64,000 nt of DNA, from contig JAUIRK010000536.1 of assembly GCA_030549495.1 (NCBI GenBank), forward strand, positions 992,001 through 1,056,000. The letters are read 5' to 3'. How positions within the stretch are numbered: the stretch's first letter is position 1; every line of letters starts with the position of its first letter. The translations under genes and the position numbers were made by a program. Of the stretch, positions 13,101 to 22,714 are shown one piece after another. The notes below the pieces were generated by a model that was not told the DNA's origin, searched no databases, and worked only from the letters and a program-made list of their open reading frames with translations. The DNA is from Nectonema munidae (Eukaryota; Nematomorpha; Nectonematoida; Nectonematidae).

Positions 13101-16100
13101 TTTTAACGAAAAGGCGCCAAAATTGGTGATGCTGACAAATTTTTAGATAAAGAAATTAATTAAATCAGGGATTACGTAGAACACTATGGATAAACATTTG
13201 TACACTTTTTATACCGTTAGCGATAAAAATGTCCTCAAAAATTAACTGAAAGCAGGGATTTGGTGAAAGATGGAGTCCCAATCTTTTTTTGTTTTTCATG
13301 CTAAAAAATTTACATATATAGGATAACTTCTATAATTCCAAATAGTACAAATAGGATTTTTTTAATTTATCAAATCTATAAAAAAAATTGAACTTTTTTC
13401 ATTAATTGATTAATTATGAGGTTTCCTAAAAATTTAGTTACCTTTTTATTTTAGTTAGAAGTTTAGTCAGGTTATTTATATTTAGTTGGTTATTTCATTA
13501 ATTAGTCATTTTATTTATGTAAAACCCATTGTTGATTATTATTAATTATTATTATTCATATTTTAATTCCAGTTTATTATTTGTAAAATTATACTGTTCA
13601 ATTATAAAGGTCCTTTTATTCTTTGCATTTTTAACCGCAGTTCATAAAAACCCCCCAAAAAAAAGAACAAAGTTTTGTGTAAGATGAAATATAAAAAAAA
13701 TTAAAGCAAGAATTTGATAATATACTCAATACAGTATTATTACATTTAAATTGTTTTTCTCCGTGATTAAAAAATAACATTTCAAGTATTTTGAACGATA
13801 TAATCTTACATTTGTGATCTTTTGATAAAAACCTTCACTTTGATTCAAATGACGACATTAATTAAATGTGCAAAAATAGAGAAATAAAAGAAATGCTTTG
13901 ATTATTATTATTTATTTAAAGTCGGATTGAAATTGAAAACACCAAACTAATATGCTCAACCGTGCCGATCTTTGACAAGGGTTCGTGCACATGAATATGA
14001 TGACACTAACAAAATTTCTTAGAATGGAGAGAGATGATGAGTATGGAAGGATGTATATAAGTCTGATTGAAGACGGTTTGCATGATAGCGATGAAGGTTC
14101 TTAACCTACATGACTACTGTAAAAAGTATCTCTTCATATATACCCATTTGAGCAGAGATGAAATTTTTTTAAGAACTTCATTCATAAAAAATATTGATGA
14201 AATAGTATACTAACTAATAAATTGAGATGCTCATATGTGATATACGCATTCTTGTTTACTGAGTAGTAAGCAAGCAGATTGAGTACTTAATGTAGCTTTT
14301 GAATTGGGAACAGGCACGTAGCCTGTTCTTAGGACTTTTCAATTGGGGGGGGAGGGGGGCTAAATATTTTCACAAAATTTTTTTGGTATTTATGGGTTAT
14401 CTCTTCCCCATTCAAAAATTTTTTTTTACTAAATTACTACAAAAATTTTAAAGTGTGGGAGATAACTAATAAGTACCTAATTTTTATATATAGTCTAAAA
14501 ATAAACCATTTTTTAACCCTTTATTGATATCGAAATATATTCGGTTGGGGGAAAAGATTGCTTTGAATCTGAGTTGGGCTTAGCCCCCTCCTGCCCTCGC
14601 TGGCTACGGGCCTGATTGGGAATTATAAAGGTTGTCGTGTCAAAGAGTTTAGTATCCAATTTTTGGTGTTCAATACAGTTAACTTTCACCTGCCAAAATA
14701 TAAGAATCCGTCTTCAAGGCAAAAAATATGCCTGATAAGAATGAGATATAAATAAATATAAATCGACCAGAAACATTTTTAGTTAAATGAAAGATCTTTT
14801 TGTTCGAAGTAACAATAGATATAACGAAGATATTTCTAGTAGTAACAATTCCAACTTTAATACACATCAATAGTAATGTTTCACATTTTAAATCTAGATA
14901 AAAGAATAACTCAAATCATTCCTTGATAACACTTTTAACTTTTTCCTCTCCTCATGTATTACTTGTGATTTTTTCCTTACAAATACATTCCATAATCATG
15001 TAAAAAGGTTTCGCTTACAGACTTCTATCTTGATTTCACGACCATCTTTTAAAATTGACAAAAAGTATTGTGAAAAAAGTATTTTTTTTAATAAAAATTA
15101 TTTAAAATTAAACAAAAAATGTGTAATCAAATTTTTTTAAGATAATCACATAAGAAAACACAAGTGTAACCGAAACCCAGTAGCTAACCAACCTTACTCA
15201 CGCCCCCTCCATTGAGTTAGTAGTATAACGTGTTACGAACAATTAAACTATATTATAAGACTTAAGATTTCATACTTAGTTTTTGTCGTAAACAGCCATT
15301 TTTGTATTCATTGAGGAATGGATGAAATCAAGGTTAAAAATTTTATTTAAGGGAAAATGATGCAATAGAACAAACACAATACTCTAATTTTCGTAATCGA
15401 TGTCAAAATATATTCCGATATAAGTACTACATTGATGAGATATTTGTTGTTGTTGTTGTTGTTCCTTCAATTCAAAATCTTTTAACCTTTGAAGTCTGAT
15501 GAAAAGTAATGGCGCCCAAAATGGAGCCTGGGCCCTTGCTTGAGGAAGCCTGGGTGCATTGGTAAATGTTTTAAAAGGGCGAGTATCTTATATGGACAAT
15601 ATACCAATAAGTGGGTTGAAGATAGTGACGCCATGAAACAATTTCATCTATCCCTGATTGACGTATTCGATAACTCTTTTATTGAATTTCGTTTCGTTCA
15701 ATTAAAAATGGTTGCTTACGTGGAAAAGTAGACTTCCGGACAACAGAAGCAACAGCACGCTAGAGGAGGGCTTCTGAGATTCACTTTTTCCTGGAATATC
15801 TGCTTCTTCATATCTCGGTGCTTCATGATTATTGCAAGCAACAACTTGAAAAGCTTGTAAATGCAAAACCGCAAAAAGCTAAAAAAAAAAAATGAAAAGT
15901 AAAAGTCTTTAAGAGAAGAAAGCAACGTGTTAAACTGTATTTTTCTTTACAGTTTAGAGTTAAACTTTTTACCTGAAGACTTTCAAAAAACCGAAACCCA
16001 ATTTCAGGAATCGGTGTTGACTTTTGTAAAAAATGTTGATATATTTTTTATTATATACTTATTATAATTGTGCATACAAGGTGGTATTAGATATAATTGG

Positions 16101-19100
16101 AAAGTGTAAGTTCTCTTGTATTTTGATCATCACCACTAAGCGTACACTGTGTGAAAGACCGGTTTCGGCTATTGAAGCCTCATCAGTTCCACGTTGGTAT
16201 TCAAACCATGAATGTACCGTTACGGTCTCAAATCAATGTAGTAGTTCTAATTAGTTATGCTAAGTTCTAAAGCTTAGTGATGATGATCAAAATACAAGAG
16301 AACTTACCATTTCAAGTTATATCTTCCTTGTTTTATATCCTTGTGTGCACAATTATAATAAGTATATCATTACTACCAGCAATATATGGTGAGAAATGTG
16401 CCCTACTACTACTACATTGATTTGAGAGCGTAACGGTACATTCAATACATAAGTAGATAATGATCATCAAAGCTAAGTGTTGATGGCTAGTTGGTTGATG
16501 CTCATGCACAGCTGCTAGTTTGAATACCAAAGTGGAACTGATGAGGCTTCAATAGCAGAAACCGGTCTTTCACACGGTGTACGATTATTGATGGTAATCA
16601 AAGTATAAGAAAACTTACAATTTCTAGTTTTATTTTATTGTTTTTATTAAAATTTTTAAATTTCATATTTTTTACGCTACAATCTAATATTTAAAAATGC
16701 CGAACCAATCAATAATTTGGAATTATTTTGTGAAAAAAAATAATAAACAAGAATCAAAATGTAAAGTATGTCATAAAATAATCAAGTGTTCTGGTGGATC
16801 TACTTCTAGCTTGCATAGCATTGATAGATTTACCTTTGAAAAAGCAAGGAACGCTTCAAAATTTTCTCCAAAAGAAATCAATTGTGAAGAAAAAATCTTT
16901 CACTATTATATATCAAAAAAGATTGATAGATTCAAGAAAGTTTCAAAAAAATTCTTTATAACAAAAGTGTGTTCCATCAACTCATCAAAGTTTGAGTAAT
17001 TCAGTATTTACATGTTATTCAAAAAAGGAAGAAGAGCTTGCAAATCACTTTGCATATCAAATAAGCAAAAACACACTCGATTTTCAATAATTTTTGATCA
17101 ATGCACTTCAATTCAAAGTATAAGATACGTATTAATGTTCACTCAAAAAAGAGGTTAGTTAGAATATTTGGATCCTTCAATAGCGATAAGTGCTTATGTT
17201 ATGGTTAAAAAAAGATTGGACTAGTTTAGCTTAGTTTTAAATAAGGATATTGTAGTAGTGTAGGGGCATGTATGTTTTGGTTAAAAAAAATGACAGAATA
17301 TCAACAATTCATAGCTCATTGTTTTCACTTCGCAATCAACGATGCTGTGTAGTATAAAGCTGAACATCAAAATACTTCTAAACAAATTGAACTTTGCAAC
17401 ACTTCCAGTGATAATGAAGGTGAGTTTGAAATCAATGATTTATAAATGATTGCGAAAATTCGGAAACTAATCATCTTAATAATTTTTTCAAGCCTTGAAA
17501 TTTTTTTTCAAAAACAATTTCTTTAATCATACTATTTTCAAAAAAAAATATCTAGTGTCAATAAACAAAGTAAGAAAGATCTGTAAAGTGTTGAGCAAAT
17601 CTCGTTTAGATCACAAGATTTTATAAAAACGCGTTTGATGGCACAGAAATTAAGTTTGTTATGGAGTGCAAAAGTTTCTTTGGGGTCTCGGTCTAGCCTA
17701 TATTTAATGCTACAAAGATTTATCAAAGTAAAAGCTTGCCTTCAGAAAGCTTTGAGAGTACTTGGTTCTTTCTATTGAAAATCGTGTATGGTATCTTATT
17801 GAAATACCAATTCAAATGTCTATATGTTAATATTAATTAACTATTTTATTAAACAAAATACATTTAGGTTGGAGATGATTTATATTTAAATAAATTTATT
17901 CTATGCAAAATTTTATTTTGTGAAATTGTAAAAAATTATTCCACTAATAATTTTTAAAAATATACTATTAAGCTTAGCTTTACCATGGTTTAGTTCAATC
18001 AGATGGATAAAACTGTTTTTTAAGTTTTGTAACATCACATGCATTTGAAGAAACTGCAATTTGTAGAACATTTTTCAGGTTTTCGTCAGTAAGTCTGGTA
18101 CGTAGATGATTTTTTGCATAATTTAATTTGAAAAAAACTGCTCGCATAGATAAGTGATCGAAAATTGGTACGCAAATTTGAATGCATTTTTATGCAAGAC
18201 AGAGAATTTCTATGAATTGATGGCTTTGTAGTAATCCAATAAAGACAGATTATTATACTTCGCTTTTAAAACGTTATCTGATTGCAAATCAATTAATTCC
18301 AATAGCATAAAATCCTTCAGGACGCATATCAAAAGTTGTTTCGAAAGCATGCAGTTCGGTTTTCTTTTCTTGCGTTTAATCTGATTTTAAATTTATTCAA
18401 TAGACTTTCACACACTCTCAGAATATTCCTCTGTTGATTCTGGATTTTGTTCGCTCAATTTCGGGATATGCGTGTAGCAGTTTCTTTTCAATTGTGCGAC
18501 AATAAATGAAGCATCGATCAAAGCTTTCATTGTGAGCAAGTAAGCTTAGATAGAGGCTTGTAGTTTCAAGTTCAAATTATTTAAATGATTTGTTATATCT
18601 ACCAAAAATGCTAAATCACTTTGAAACTTGTCTTCTTCCAGTTCTGAATTTTGAACATCCTTGATATCCATAAAAATTTTCACTTCTTCTTTCAGGTCAT
18701 AAAATCGTTTAAGCATTTTGTCCTTCCTTAACCACCTAACTCCACAATGATGCAACAAATCACCGTATTCGGATTCAAGATCTTTTAAGAATTCTTTAAA
18801 CTCCCGATTATTCAAACCTCTGCTTTTTATTAAATTAACGGCCTTAGTTACAACTTTCATTGCATTGCCCATCTTGAGAGATTGTGCACATAACTTTGTC
18901 AAATTAATGTTGTTGAATCCAAAAGATGCTTTAAAATTCATTTTTAATCAAAACTATGAGACCCTTTTCACGACCTACCATAGCTGGAGCCCCATCTGTA
19001 GCGAGTCCACTCATTTTTTCATATTAAAAATGAAAATCTTTTAAGGCAGAATCAACCATTTGAAATAAATCTTCACCCCTAGATGTTGCGTGCATTGATT

Positions 19101-21941
19101 TCAAAGCAAGGAATTTTTCTCAGATATTAAATTTGGGGTTATGCCGCGTACCCATTCTGCCTTTTGAGCAGTATTGTACAGAGCAGTTGTCTCATCAATG
19201 GCTAAGGAGTAAAAAAGAAATTCGGATGAATAAGATTTCAGAGAATGTTGAATGTCATCAGCAATATCCTTAATACGATCACAAACAGTTCTCCTTGATG
19301 ATAAGCTAACATTTCTAAACAAACTAAGTTTATCTGGGCATATATTCTCCACTGTAGCCAGGATACATTCTTTCACAAATTCACCATCGCTATGTGCTTT
19401 GAGCTTTTTGCCAATATTTTTGCACACGGCATAAACTAGCTCTAGTTACTGATTCGTTTTCAAGAAGAGGCTTTTGAAAAAAGTTTGGCTTTGAATCAAA
19501 CTTTCTTGCAAAGAGGCCATCTTCTCCAAACGCGCAATTCCTTTCAACGTATCCTAGGTCTTATGCGTACTCACAAAATGTCTCCCAATTTTATATTTTT
19601 TTTTGTAAACGGCTACTTGTTCATTGCATATAAGACAAAAGTTAAGTTAACAAGGTTATAAATAAGTAAGATATATTTTATAAGTAAGGAAATTTTTACT
19701 GTTAACGCTAACAACAAAAAAAAGATGACTAACTAGAATACAGTTTTCAGCGAGTGACACTTAACTGTTCAACATAAGGGTCCTTTCACTCTCCCACATC
19801 TAAAAGTAAACCAATCAAGAAAGGTCAATTCGGTTACAAAATCAGAAATATTTTCTAATTGGAGAAGCCGTATCTATATTTTTTACATAAGAGTATATCA
19901 GCGGTTATTTTGTTTTAGCGTATCCAAGTTGAACATTTTTTACTTTATATATTTTTGCACCATTTCTTGACGGTTCTAAGTTTTTCGGTTTCTCTATTTT
20001 CAACGCTTGGAGAACCAGTGTAACGCCGGTGTAAAAACAAATGAGAAGCGTCTGATTTAAATATAAAAAGATAAATGTAGGACAAAAATGCAAATGAGAA
20101 AATAATAAAACTTGTCAAGTTCTTTCATTATACAAAAATAAACACACAGACAATGATGAATATTTTGAGAATTTGAGAGCATTTCAAAAAATACTGGCAA
20201 AGAAAATTACTTTTTTTTAAAAAAAAAACTAATTATGTTTTGTTCATTTTTTTCAATGAAATCACAACAAAAGTTTTAAAAAATTCGATTTAATAACAAC
20301 AAATCGTCTTAAGTGAGCGATTTCCAATCGCTTCATTGCATATCATCTATGTCAAGGAAATCAAAAAAAAAAGTGCTTACCAAGTTGTCGTGAATGTGAA
20401 GAAATTGTGGTATTGCGGAAGAAATAGGAGTTGTATTGAGAGGAATATGACGATCTGATAAGTCAAAATAAATCATTTATGACATAACGCAAGTTTAATT
20501 ATTAGTTTTAGGGGTCAACGCCACAACGAGAAATTTCCATTGGGAGGGAGTGGGTTGTAATTAACAAAAAAAACTCACTATTCAACAATTGAACCATGAA
20601 CTAATTAATCTAAATGTACTGAGAAACTTACCAGCACATATGGTTTACCTATTAAATAAGTAAGCAATCAATCTTTCCAAGTGACTAAAAGAAATCAAGC
20701 AAGCTACAATTATTTATCATCAACTAACTGTGATAAACTTCCTCTAACTAATTAAGTAAATGCAAAGAAAGTGTTGCTGAGACGTCACGAATAAAAGTTG
20801 CAGGATATGATAGGAAAATAAGGAAAAGCTTTTATTCAACTCACTTTTCTCGTGTTCATTTATAACGATTTGTTTATTTTTCCGAAGAAGACCACAGTGG
20901 TCGAAAATCAATAAACTTTTTCAACTTGTTCGGATAAAAGTTTTACTTATTTTCCTATTATAATTAAGTGAATAACCAAGCTTGCCAGCTCGGCAGAAGT
21001 GGATAATCTTCGCAATCTCACACACCACAAATCCCACAGTGTAATACTGAAGTCATATTCCGACCCCAAAACAAAGCACCAATGATAATAATATGTAATG
21101 AAGCACAAATCCTCTTTTGGTGAAGAATCGCTAAACCAACGTGTATACGACATTTACGATAGAAGTGTAGTTCTCTTTATTTACGAGTTTTTTGATTGCT
21201 CGCTGCCTCAAATCTTTCAAAACTGCTTGGTACTTAAAAATAGCCATTATTTTCAAGCAATTCAGTAAAGGAGTCATAAGCATTCACAAATTTCGTTTTC
21301 TTTATTTTAACTAATATTGTGGGGGCCAACAAAAGTATAAAGTTTCCATTTCAAAGATGATATTTTATAGTCATTGCAAACAAAATTGCTATAAAAAAAC
21401 TATTGCAAATAACATCTTTTTCATCTTTTTGGTAGCATTTATGAGATAAAGTTGACAACTACTCTAAAAACATATGTAAACTGTAAAGTAAGGATTTTTC
21501 ACGAGGAATTCAATTTTGGGAAATTCGCGAACTTAATTTTCAGAGTTTCAAGTTTTTTTATAACATATAAAGGCTTTGATATATAGAATCAAAAATCTCT
21601 GTAATTTCGATCATGGGTACTGAAAAAGTTTTAAAAAAACTACTTTTTTCATCCAAAAAAATAAAAAATTTTATTCGCCTACTTCCAAGTATAATTTATT
21701 TTCAGAATTAACATAATCTTTCTGTTTCTCTCCCCCCCCCCTGCCTCCAAGTTCAGAAGAGTTAATATTTTTACCGGATTGATGTAAAGAACCCAGAAGA
21801 GGGATTCTCTGATGAAGAAATTGGAGAAGAAGGAGAGGCACTTCTTGAAAACGACACACGACAGGATGAATGAGAGAGAGAATGAAATGAGCATGAGAGC
21901 AATCAAGACAAGCGAGTGAATGGAATAATATTCATCAAAAT
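853..21941 (-). CDS. SLC51A-like: Organic solute transporter alpha (OST-alpha/SLC51A)-like gene, five exons visible
   Basis: Exons 21775-21941, 20381-20454, 15720-15878, 8282-8378 and 853-1105 have GT...AG borders, and their phases join without a break, giving about 250 residues. Family members are seven-helix plasma-membrane proteins; with a beta subunit the vertebrate form exports bile acids and steroids. Visible landmarks in order: an acidic FDEYYS entry to TM1; a helix ending in ILSCVVF; a second helix (IVIFLSIQLLFLP); a short FCIYKLFKLLLAII helix; the cytosolic Cys-rich motif PPLACCCFCCP, equivalent to the CCCCC..C motif of OST-alpha; then a TRKIQ start to the next helix and two further helices. 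The 5' exon was not found. The last exon joins 853 in phase 1 and must lie beyond base 1. Introns of 1.3, 4.5, 7.3 and 7.2 kb are full of mobile elements. TMEM184 is a related alternative, but the Cys cluster favours OST-alpha. Confidence 0.82.
1106..3983. other. Intron sequence, OST-alpha-like gene
   Basis: This is the right part of the 7.2-kb intron between exons E and D. It holds a homopolymer A run near 2144-2170 and AT-rich non-coding DNA. A minus-strand ORF at 2278-2508 (CRMCNEEDCCHRSTV..., Cys-rich, locally less AT-rich) has no recognisable family and no convincing splice pair; I do not call it a gene. Confidence 0.5.
3984..5636 (-). pseudogene. Uncharacterised arthropod multi-copy protein family, copy 1 (degraded)
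   Basis: Pieces at 5274-5636, 4588-5270, 4303-4569 and 3984-4376 follow one another as one protein of roughly 540 residues interrupted by a few stops and frame changes. The N-terminus has a possible Zn site (HVSCKSCYNALTAWF, then DDCYFC). The centre has RLFIDSSKKSLKTVLLHNG, a CGDFKV motif and a second Cys pair (KYCCFLCLWDSRA). The C-terminal part has GIFVGPQVREVM, MSLKIHFLH and SDEHWERFHQD. I recall this protein as a frequent 'uncharacterized' entry in arthropod genomes; that is memory, not a search. The spaced acidic residues (FID..., CGDFK, SDEH.ERFHQ) with an inserted Cys pair resemble a DDE/D transposase layout. No inverted repeats were found around this copy. It sits in the intron between OST-alpha exons D and E. 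Confidence 0.7.
5637..8281. other. Intron sequence, OST-alpha-like gene
   Basis: AT-rich intron between the uncharacterised-family copy and exon D. Apart from a small degenerate repeat near 6.86-6.95 kb I see no gene. The plus-strand ORF at 6505-6744 shows no family resemblance and no splice support. Confidence 0.45.
6860..6950. repeat. Degenerate short tandem repeat (AAATAGCTAG-type)
   Basis: The motif AAATAGCT(AG) recurs about five times at roughly 15-20 bp spacing with decay (AAATAGCTAGT, AAATAGCTAGT, AAATAGCTTG, AACAGCTAAT, AAATAGTTAAT). Related strings appear near 51.35 kb, so the unit may belong to a dispersed repeat. Confidence 0.45.
8282..8378 (-). CDS. OST-alpha-like exon D (central helix)
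   Basis: A 97-nt exon with acceptor GATTCTTTTAG and donor CCAAA|GTAAGT. One base completes the Thr begun in exon C, then 32 codons read RKIQMLQFLAFQSFFFNTF and on into a helix ending YSFSK. The T-R/K-K-x x-x-L start after the Cys cluster matches the family layout (cf. fly and human proteins: Cys cluster, short basic stretch, next helix). It ends in phase 0. Confidence 0.82.
8570..10400 (+). mobile_element. LINE (non-LTR retrotransposon), 5'-truncated and degraded
   Basis: The copy begins near the end of an endonuclease domain: an SDHYPLLM reading near 8727 matches the conserved S-D-H motif. It continues through reverse transcriptase: a fingers region near 9140-9245 (FKKAANMRCRTYRSISII), LDLSKVFDSVSHSLL near 9380, GAPQGSVNSPLLFNVYIND at about 9557-9615 and FMYADDIAVW at about 9640-9670. 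The catalytic YADD box is intact but several frame changes separate the blocks. A (TG)n stretch near 9504-9518 lies inside the RT. A thumb-like remnant and an AATAAA-bearing tail end near 10400. GxPQGS...YADD without visible RNase H suggests the CR1/Jockey side of LINEs. It lies in an OST-alpha intron, antisense to the gene. Confidence 0.8.
10401..11135. other. Intron sequence, no gene seen
   Basis: Very AT-rich DNA following the LINE tail; no ORF, RNA gene or clear repeat is recognised. Confidence 0.5.
11136..11382 (-). CDS. Possible orphan exon, hydrophobic, family unknown
   Basis: A locally GC-richer block follows a good acceptor (CTCTTTCTTGGTTAG) and stays open for about 80 codons: RLLINYSFVETVKEGS, then LSLLEVLADIFITGMANTR, then VYVLMKPISVEVLSI. 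It could encode one or two membrane segments. No matching donor is obvious and I recognise no family. It lies in the intron between OST-alpha exons C and D, so it may be an alternative exon, part of a nested gene, or chance. Confidence 0.3.
11383..12025. other. Intron sequence, no gene seen
   Basis: AT-rich DNA with a plus-strand ORF at 11604-11795 (Arg/Lys-rich, no family resemblance, no splice support). It is not called as a gene. Confidence 0.4.
12026..12160 (-). mobile_element. tRNA-derived SINE
   Basis: On the minus strand the copy starts GGGGGCGTGAGTAAGG, has an A-box-like GTGAGTAAGG-TTGG and a B box GGTTCGATCCC about 40 bp later, then a tRNA-unrelated body ending near GAAAACACCCC. The same unit occurs at 27627, 33000 and 63708, with fragments at 15170 and 31031. 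A Pol III promoter at the head of a short dispersed unit defines a tRNA-derived SINE. Confidence 0.8.
12695..12760 (-). CDS. Orphan 66-nt exon inside the OST-alpha-like intron
   Basis: It has a clean acceptor (TTTCTTTCACAG), a clean donor (AAGAAG|GTAGAT) and a local GC content well above its surroundings. Read in phase 0 it gives GRISDLNFKAAA followed by STIKLRMQKK, a plausible helical basic peptide that I cannot assign to a family. Its length is a multiple of three, and the frame required by the OST-alpha gene is also open, so it could be an in-frame cassette exon of that gene. It could equally belong to an unrelated nested gene. Confidence 0.45.
12761..14310. other. Intron sequence, no gene seen
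   Basis: Highly AT-rich intron; no coding ORF, RNA gene or clear element was recognised. Confidence 0.5.
14311..14614. mobile_element. Short non-autonomous hAT element (304 bp)
   Basis: The ends are imperfect inverted repeats (CAGGCACGTAGCC at the left; GGCTACGGGCCTG at the right). An exact 8-bp target duplication, ATTGGGAA, lies at 14303-14310 and 14615-14622, as hAT transposases make. The interior is AT-rich with a G-rich patch and no ORF. Confidence 0.85.
15170..15209 (-). mobile_element. SINE 5' fragment
   Basis: About 40 bp matching the head of the tRNA-derived SINE (GGGGGCGTGAGTAAGG through the A-box region to CTGGGTTTCG on the minus strand). The B box and body are missing. Confidence 0.7.
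15444..15463. repeat. (TTG)n microsatellite
   Basis: Roughly seven uninterrupted TTG units lie 250 bp downstream (in gene orientation) of OST-alpha exon C. Confidence 0.85.
15720..15878 (-). CDS. OST-alpha-like exon C (Cys-rich cytosolic motif)
   Basis: The acceptor is an unbroken T-tract ending TTTAG; the donor is CCAC|GTAAGC. The 159-nt exon encodes FLRFCIYKLFKLLLAIIM, a charged linker (KHRDMKKQIFQEKVNL), then RSPPLACCCFCCPEVYFS. The Pro-Pro/Cys cluster is the diagnostic OST-alpha segment, where family members have runs of four or five cysteines followed by P. This exon carries most of the identification. Confidence 0.85.
16161..16186 (-). ncRNA. Hammerhead-ribozyme-like core, copy 1
   Basis: The minus strand reads CTGATGA, then GGCT-TCAAT-AGCC (a perfect 4-bp stem II with a 5-nt loop), then GAAAC: the spacing and invariant bases of a hammerhead core. 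Downstream CGGTCT could pair with AGACCG some 60 nt upstream, next to a GTA triplet, giving a stem III with one bulged C. I could not find a convincing stem I, so cleavage activity is unproven. Confidence 0.4.
16538..16562 (+). ncRNA. Hammerhead-ribozyme-like core, copy 2
   Basis: The plus strand reads CTGATGA, GGCT-TCAAT-AGCA, GAAAC. Stem II has lost one base pair relative to copy 1, and the upstream partner for stem III is degraded. It is the inverted partner of copy 1 and probably a decayed version. Confidence 0.35.
16697..17790 (+). pseudogene. BED-finger hAT transposase fossil
   Basis: An ATG-started ORF to 16999 opens SIIWNYFVKKNNKQESKCKV followed by C-H-K-x-I-K and S-S-L-H-S. This is the BED zinc finger that begins many hAT transposases and binds the element's ends; the final His pair is not in frame. 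Degenerate reading continues to about 17790 with several frame changes and no complete catalytic core. It converges with the minus-strand hAT copy at 18.0-19.6 kb, which is a different lineage. Confidence 0.6.
17980..19640 (-). pseudogene. GTF2IRD2/ZBED-type hAT transposase fossil
   Basis: Minus-strand blocks run in order: KYKIGRHFVSTHK near 19.6 kb (end of the finger), FVKECILATVENICPDKLSL and SLAIDETTALYNTAQ (19101-19427), HHCGVRWLRKDKMLKRF and DLAFLVDITNHLNNLNLKLQ (18546-18941), and a C-terminal FFKLNYAKNHLRTRLTDENL (near 18.08-18.14 kb) ending FYPSD. This order and the L-A-F-L-x-D-I-T-x-H-L-N-x-L-N motif match the Charlie8-derived transposase group that gave rise to vertebrate GTF2IRD2. 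Several stops and frame changes show it is inactive. It lies in the intron between OST-alpha exons B and C, sense with the gene. Confidence 0.75.
20381..20454 (-). CDS. OST-alpha-like exon B (TM2)
   Basis: A 74-nt exon with acceptor TTATCAG and donor TTG|GTAAGC. It encodes IVIFLSIQLLFLPQYHNFF and a short continuation, then two bases (TG) that pair with the first base of the next exon to make Cys. It starts in phase 0, matching the previous donor. It is too short to identify alone, but phase and position place it between TM1 and the Cys-rich loop. Confidence 0.72.
20455..21774. other. Intron between OST-alpha-like exons A and B
   Basis: No additional exon is needed here because the phases of A and B join directly. 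A minus-strand ORF at 20947-21153 and a purine/pyrimidine-rich patch near 21730 are the only notable features; neither looks functional. Confidence 0.45.
21775..21941 (-). CDS. OST-alpha-like exon A (TM1)
   Basis: The acceptor is a strong pyrimidine tract ending CTTCTTCCAG; the donor is CCG|GTAAAA. The exon has 167 nt: two bases finishing a codon, then 55 codons beginning FDEYYSIHSLVLIALML and ending LFWVLYINP. The SLVLIALMLISFSLSFILS segment is TM1. The frame stays open upstream of the acceptor to about 22041, so an unspliced start is conceivable, but the acceptor is so good that an earlier exon is more likely. Confidence 0.8.
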
Positions 21942-22714
21942 CTGGAAGAAGAAAAAACAAAAAGAGGAATAAGTGGCAGTAATGAAGGAGTCCGTGATAA
22001 GGCAGATAATTTTGGTCGATAAAGGCTATTTTGGCGTGCATCTAATCGAGTGATTCTAAGCTAATCATTTATCCAAGTTGTATTTAAATCTTGCTACCCT
22101 ACATTTCAACAAAAAAATACTAAATCTTATATTGAAAACACTGTAGATATTGAGTAGATGTTTTTATTATACAGATGCCAGTGGCGCGCTTGATAAATCT
22201 CCGGATCTAAACGGATTTAACTAAAGTTAATCGGATATGAATGAATTCAGTGAATTGTCGCTCTTTCCGAAACTAATCCATCAACTAGAACTGTGTGTTC
22301 TTAATTAATCTTGGAAGAGAAATAATATCAGGAAAGATTGTTACGTTTAATAAAAAAAACTTCAAAAATATGAGGAAAGAATCTATAGTTTTTTTAGAGG
22401 TATTAAAATAATAGTGTTCTTTTGCTATCGTAATTAATTTTCTGGGGGGGTCAGAAATTTTTAGTCATATTCATTTTTTTAATTTGACCCTAAATATAAT
22501 TTCAAAATGAGAATCAAATTAAGAAGAACGGTCATAATATTTCCGTAATATTCGTAATTATGCGATTCTTACTGCTTCTAGAATATTTAATTAGTTTCAA
22601 TACCAATTACAACTAAATTACTTTTTCAACTCTTTTATTGATAAAAGGAACTTCTCATTTCAAAGTTGTAATGGTGCGTTTGTAATTTTGAAGTAGAATA
22701 AATAATGTAAAATT

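Larger units (their letters stand above)
16030..16640. repeat. Composite inverted repeat carrying two hammerhead-like cores
   Basis: Segment 16045-16140 (with ATACTTATTATAATTGTGCA and CTCTTGTATTTTGATCATCA) returns inverted at about 16272-16370. Segment 16140-16230 (with GTGTGAAAGACCGGTTTC and CCTCATCAG) returns inverted at about 16425-16580. In the second arm about 65 bp separate the GGTACATTCA and GTTTGAATACC motifs that adjoin in the first. No ORF. The unit could be the terminal part of a Penelope-like element or a retrozyme-type unit, or an unrelated foldback element. Confidence 0.65.

Noticed and set aside
20947-21153. Alternative OST-alpha exon on the minus strand; one frame gives a helix-like reading before a Gly-rich segment
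   Set aside because: Exons A, B and C already join in phase without it, and no acceptor/donor pair bounds it.
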